Part shown: positions 12,670 through 14,381 of the stretch, piece after piece | How the letters are laid out: each line of letters opens with the position of its first letter | Numbering within the stretch: position 1 is the stretch's first letter | From: an uncultured Methanofollis sp. | GTDB taxonomy: Archaea > Halobacteriota > Methanomicrobia > Methanomicrobiales > Methanofollaceae | Length of the DNA stretch: 14,381 nt | Direction: 5' to 3' | Assembly (NCBI RefSeq): GCF_937919355.1 | Contig: NZ_CALFSA010000139.1 | Coordinates: forward strand, 1 to 14,381 | The notes under the pieces: model-generated | The model's database searches: none | Told to the model about the DNA's origin: nothing | What the model saw: the letters and a program-made list of their open reading frames with translations, nothing else | Translations under genes and position numbers: made by a program

Positions 12670-13128
12670 ATGAAGATTATGGTCGGGGGCACCTTCTCCC
12701 CCCTGCATGCAGGACACAAGAAACTGATATCGCGCTCTTTTGAACTTGCAGGCCCGGACGGGATCGTGATCATCGGCCTCTCCTCCGACACCTTCGCCGG
12801 ACGCAAAACGCATCCGGTGATGTCGTACGACGAGAGGAAAGCCGCGCTGGAGAGGTACGTGCGAGGCCTCCCCGCAGGGGTCAGGTGGGAGGTTGAGGAG
12901 TTGAACGACCGCTACGGCTCAGCCCTGGACGCCGACTTCGACATCCTTGTCGTCTCCGAGGAGACCCTGCCGGTGGCCCTGGAGATCAACAAACTCCGCC
13001 GGGCGAAGGGGAAGAGGATGGTCGAGATCCACCAGATCGCCTGCGTGCTCGCGGAGGACGGCCGCTGGATCTCCTCGACGCGGATCATCAGGGGCGAGAT
13101 CGACGAGGCCGGGCATTTGATGCGGTGA
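12670..13128 (+). CDS. coaD: Phosphopantetheine adenylyltransferase, archaeal type
   Basis: A 152-residue nucleotidyltransferase of the archaeal/eukaryotic PPAT group, distinct from bacterial CoaD. It joins ATP and 4'-phosphopantetheine to dephospho-CoA in coenzyme A synthesis. Motifs: GGTFSPLHAGH (6-16) with the catalytic HxGH at 13-16, GLSSDTFAGRKTH (36-48), and the ISSTRI motif (134-139) that binds ATP phosphates. The ATG at 12670 fits the family N-terminus (MKIMVGGTF) and the TATA spacing; an ATG at 12649 would add seven atypical residues. It stands alone, divergent from the gamma-CA operon and followed by a structured gap. Confidence 0.93.
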   Translation: MKIMVGGTFSPLHAGHKKLISRSFELAGPDGIVIIGLSSDTFAGRKTHPVMSYDERKAALERYVRGLPAGVRWEVEELNDRYGSALDADFDILVVSEETLPVALEINKLRRAKGKRMVEIHQIACVLAEDGRWISSTRIIRGEIDEAGHLMR

Positions 13129-13135
13129 GGGGCAG

Positions 13136-13224
13136 TCTCTCTGATCTCCTCTGGTTCGTGGGAGTCAATGCAGAGAGAACCGCTGACTCCCCGATACTGC
13201 ATGATAGGATGCTCCAACCCTATC
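13136..13224 (+). other. Structured leader-like region with interlocking inverted repeats
   Basis: Between coaD and the nucleotidyltransferase gene lie several perfect inverted repeats: TCTCTCTG with CAGAGAGA (13136-13143, 13171-13178); GGGAGTCA with TGACTCCC (13160-13167, 13184-13191); ATGCAG with CTGCAT (13168-13173, 13197-13202), interlocked with the previous pair; and GATAGG with CCTATC (13203-13208, 13219-13224). The pairings partly exclude each other. This could be the coaD 3' end or a separate RNA; no T-tract follows. Confidence 0.4.
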
Positions 13225-13227
13225 TTC

Positions 13228-13233
13228 ATATAA
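13228..13233 (+). promoter_or_regulatory. Probable TATA box of the nucleotidyltransferase gene
   Basis: ATATAA lies about 23 bp before the ATG at 13253, followed by a run of seven A. Transcription would begin at or just after the start codon, inside the palindrome at 13252-13273. Confidence 0.45.
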
Positions 13234-13251
13234 CATTGATAAAAAAAGACG

Positions 13252-13273
13252 TATGTCTAAAAAATTAGACATA
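13252..13273. promoter_or_regulatory. Perfect 22-bp operator-like palindrome covering the start codon
   Basis: TATGTCTAA (13252-13260) and TTAGACATA (13265-13273) are perfect 9-bp inverted arms around AAAA. The ATG of the nucleotidyltransferase gene is inside the left arm. Its position on the predicted start of transcription, before a gene that encodes a winged helix, suggests autoregulation (inference). In RNA it would form a hairpin that hides the start codon. Confidence 0.6.
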
Positions 13274-13905
13274 ACTGAGACCGACCTCATGATACTCGCC
13301 CTGTTTTCCCGTGGATACGACCGTGAGTGTTGCATACATCCGGGAGGTCTGTACCTATCTCCCGATCAGTCCCGGGACGGCGCAGACTGTCCTCGTGCGT
13401 CTTGAAGATAAAAGCGTGCTTGCATCATCACAACGCGGGAAAATCCGGCTCTTCCGGATAAAATCTGGCGAAATATCTATCCAATATTTTATTCTCGCCG
13501 AGATCTACAAGAAGATCCGGTTTATGGAAGAAAACCCCTATATCTCGGGAATACTGGACAGGGTCTCCTCCTGTACGCAAAGGTATCACTCTTCTCTTCG
13601 GGAGTTACGCGAAAGGTACGGAGACAGAAACCTCAGACCTCGATATCTTCGTTGCAGGACGATATGATGAGAGGGAAGTCGCAAAAATCGGGGAGATGTA
13701 CGGTGTCGAGGTCACTATCAAATCGTACCCAGATACCGCGTTCGGCCCGAAATATCTGTCTGAGCCTCTTGTCTTCGAGGTGAGACGGAATCATATCGTG
13801 TGGAAAAAACACAGACTCTTTTGTCCGAGAGGTGATGGCATGAAAGACATACTCTCCTGGTGCGCCGGGATAAAAAAACGGCATCATGCCTGTCGAACCA
13901 AATGA
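13253..13905 (+). pseudogene. Winged-helix MNT-type nucleotidyltransferase, broken by two +1 frameshifts
   Basis: Three frames together give one protein of about 217 residues. From ATG 13253: SKKLDITETDLMILALFSRG, a winged-helix start. One extra base near 13329-13333 (TGTTGC) shifts to the frame reading AYIREVCTYLPISPGTAQ, then LEDKSVLASSQRGKIRLFRI and EENPYISGIL. One extra base in the CAAAGG at 13578-13583 shifts again to GITLLFGSYAKG, then TSDLDIF: the exact GSx10DxD motif of minimal nucleotidyltransferases. That frame runs to the TGA at 13903. Family members paired with HEPN proteins act as antitoxins, some by adding AMP to the HEPN toxin. A truncated product could start at GTG 13311 but would lack the catalytic motif. 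Both lesions are single-base insertions, so sequencing error is a real alternative. Composition is AT-rich (42% GC in one 60-base sample). Confidence 0.85.
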
Positions 13906-14263
13906 CACCCCCGCAGGTGCATACCTGAAAAAAGCGGAGGATGCCACGGACACCATGCATTCTGTGGCTTCGAATGACTGGAAGATCTCGACCGGCTATT
14001 ATTCTCTCTATTTCTCTCTGTACGCCGTGCTCATGAAGATCGGGATCAAGTCCGAGAACCATACCTGCACGATTGCACTTCTACAACACTTCCCAGGGAA
14101 TTTCTTCACGCCCGACGAATGCGAGATGCTGGAGAAGGCGCGACAGGCACGCACAGAAACGCAGTATTATGTGGCGACGCTTCAGATGCCTATGCTGGGC
14201 ACGCTTGCACGACAGGTCCCCCATTTTCTCGTGAAGTACAGGGAGATCGTTGAGAAAAGATGA
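13886..14263 (+). CDS. HEPN-domain protein, partner of the nucleotidyltransferase
   Basis: A 125-residue, mostly helical protein. AYLKKAEDATDTM (12-24), then GYYSLYFSLYAVLMKIGIKSENHTC (37-61), and EKARQARTETQYYV (83-96) match HEPN proteins encoded next to nucleotidyltransferases in archaea. It overlaps the 3' end of that gene by 20 bp, so the two were expressed together. HEPN toxins are RNases with an R-x4-6-H motif; here the matching place reads RTETQYY, with no His, so RNase activity by that motif is not supported. It may be a non-toxic HEPN subfamily or need only the AMPylation tyrosines. The gene is intact while its partner is broken. No ribosome site stands out before ATG 13886. The 118 bp after it hold no gene I can support. 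Confidence 0.75.
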   Translation: MPVEPNDTPAGAYLKKAEDATDTMHSVASNDWKISTGYYSLYFSLYAVLMKIGIKSENHTCTIALLQHFPGNFFTPDECEMLEKARQARTETQYYVATLQMPMLGTLARQVPHFLVKYREIVEKR

Positions 14264-14381
14264 TCAGGCATTGCGGCACTCGTTCGCAGGACTGATCGAG
14301 GAGAGTAGGTGCCAGCGATGATGCACCCCTGTTTGAATTCGGCCTCGATGGAGAGGAGAGCCGCAGATTCGATCTGCCGTC

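Noticed and set aside
13253..13905. Programmed ribosomal frameshifting in the nucleotidyltransferase gene
   Set aside because: Two separate +1 shifts would be needed, neither at a recognised slippery site with a stimulatory structure; mutation or sequencing indels explain it more simply.
14264..14381. Partial gene or element at the right edge
   Set aside because: A minus-strand frame is open to the edge and a perfect GCAGAT-tcg-ATCTGC hairpin lies at 14363-14377, but there is too little sequence to support a call.

Overview
The window looks like a chromosomal segment of a high-GC methanogenic archaeon, most likely of the order Methanomicrobiales (Methanofollis- or Methanoculleus-like). The evidence is an HdrA-type flavoprotein, the archaeal ether-lipid enzyme DGGGP synthase, archaeal Trm1, archaeal-type phosphopantetheine adenylyltransferase, a DRG-family GTPase, DUF116, TATA-box promoters, and several starts placed about 25 bp after a TATA box (leaderless mRNAs). 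The order-level placement is inference from gene content; no similarity search was run.

Layout, left to right. (1) 1-1576: the 3' end of a cardiolipin synthase-like gene meets a PHP-domain phosphoesterase tail to tail, with overlapping stop codons. (2) 1827-2570: a limonene-epoxide-hydrolase-family gene broken by one in-frame TGA, lying just downstream of tRNA-Glu(CTC). (3) 2570-5336: a DRG GTPase and a convergent trm1, separated by 535 bp without a gene that is packed with perfect short hairpins and holds two copies of a 28-bp repeat. (4) 5365-5477: trm1 and tRNA-Arg(CCT) diverge from what looks like one shared TATA element. (5) 5539-8601: a large DUF3160 lipoprotein, then DGGGP synthase. 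(6) 8759-9178: a small bactofilin-like protein, overlapping the end of the convergent DUF116 gene. (7) 12640 down to 9156, minus strand: a tight run of gamma-carbonic-anhydrase-like protein, short HdrA-like flavin/Fe-S protein, MtnA and DUF116. Two of the junctions are overlapping stop/start codons, and the last gene has its own TATA box in the mtnA stop region. (8) 12670-13128: coaD, divergent from that operon with only 29 bp between start codons. (9) 13129-14263: an AT-richer accessory module, with a structured leader, a perfect 22-bp operator-like palindrome on the start codon, a winged-helix MNT nucleotidyltransferase carrying two +1 frameshifts, and an overlapping HEPN-family partner.

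Most genes are housekeeping (lipids, tRNA modification, CoA synthesis, methylthioadenosine salvage). The points that deserve a second look are the hairpin-rich region 3802-4192, the clean nonsense allele of the epoxide-hydrolase gene, the gamma-CA/HdrA-like/MtnA operon, and the damaged nucleotidyltransferase-HEPN module with its palindromic operator.
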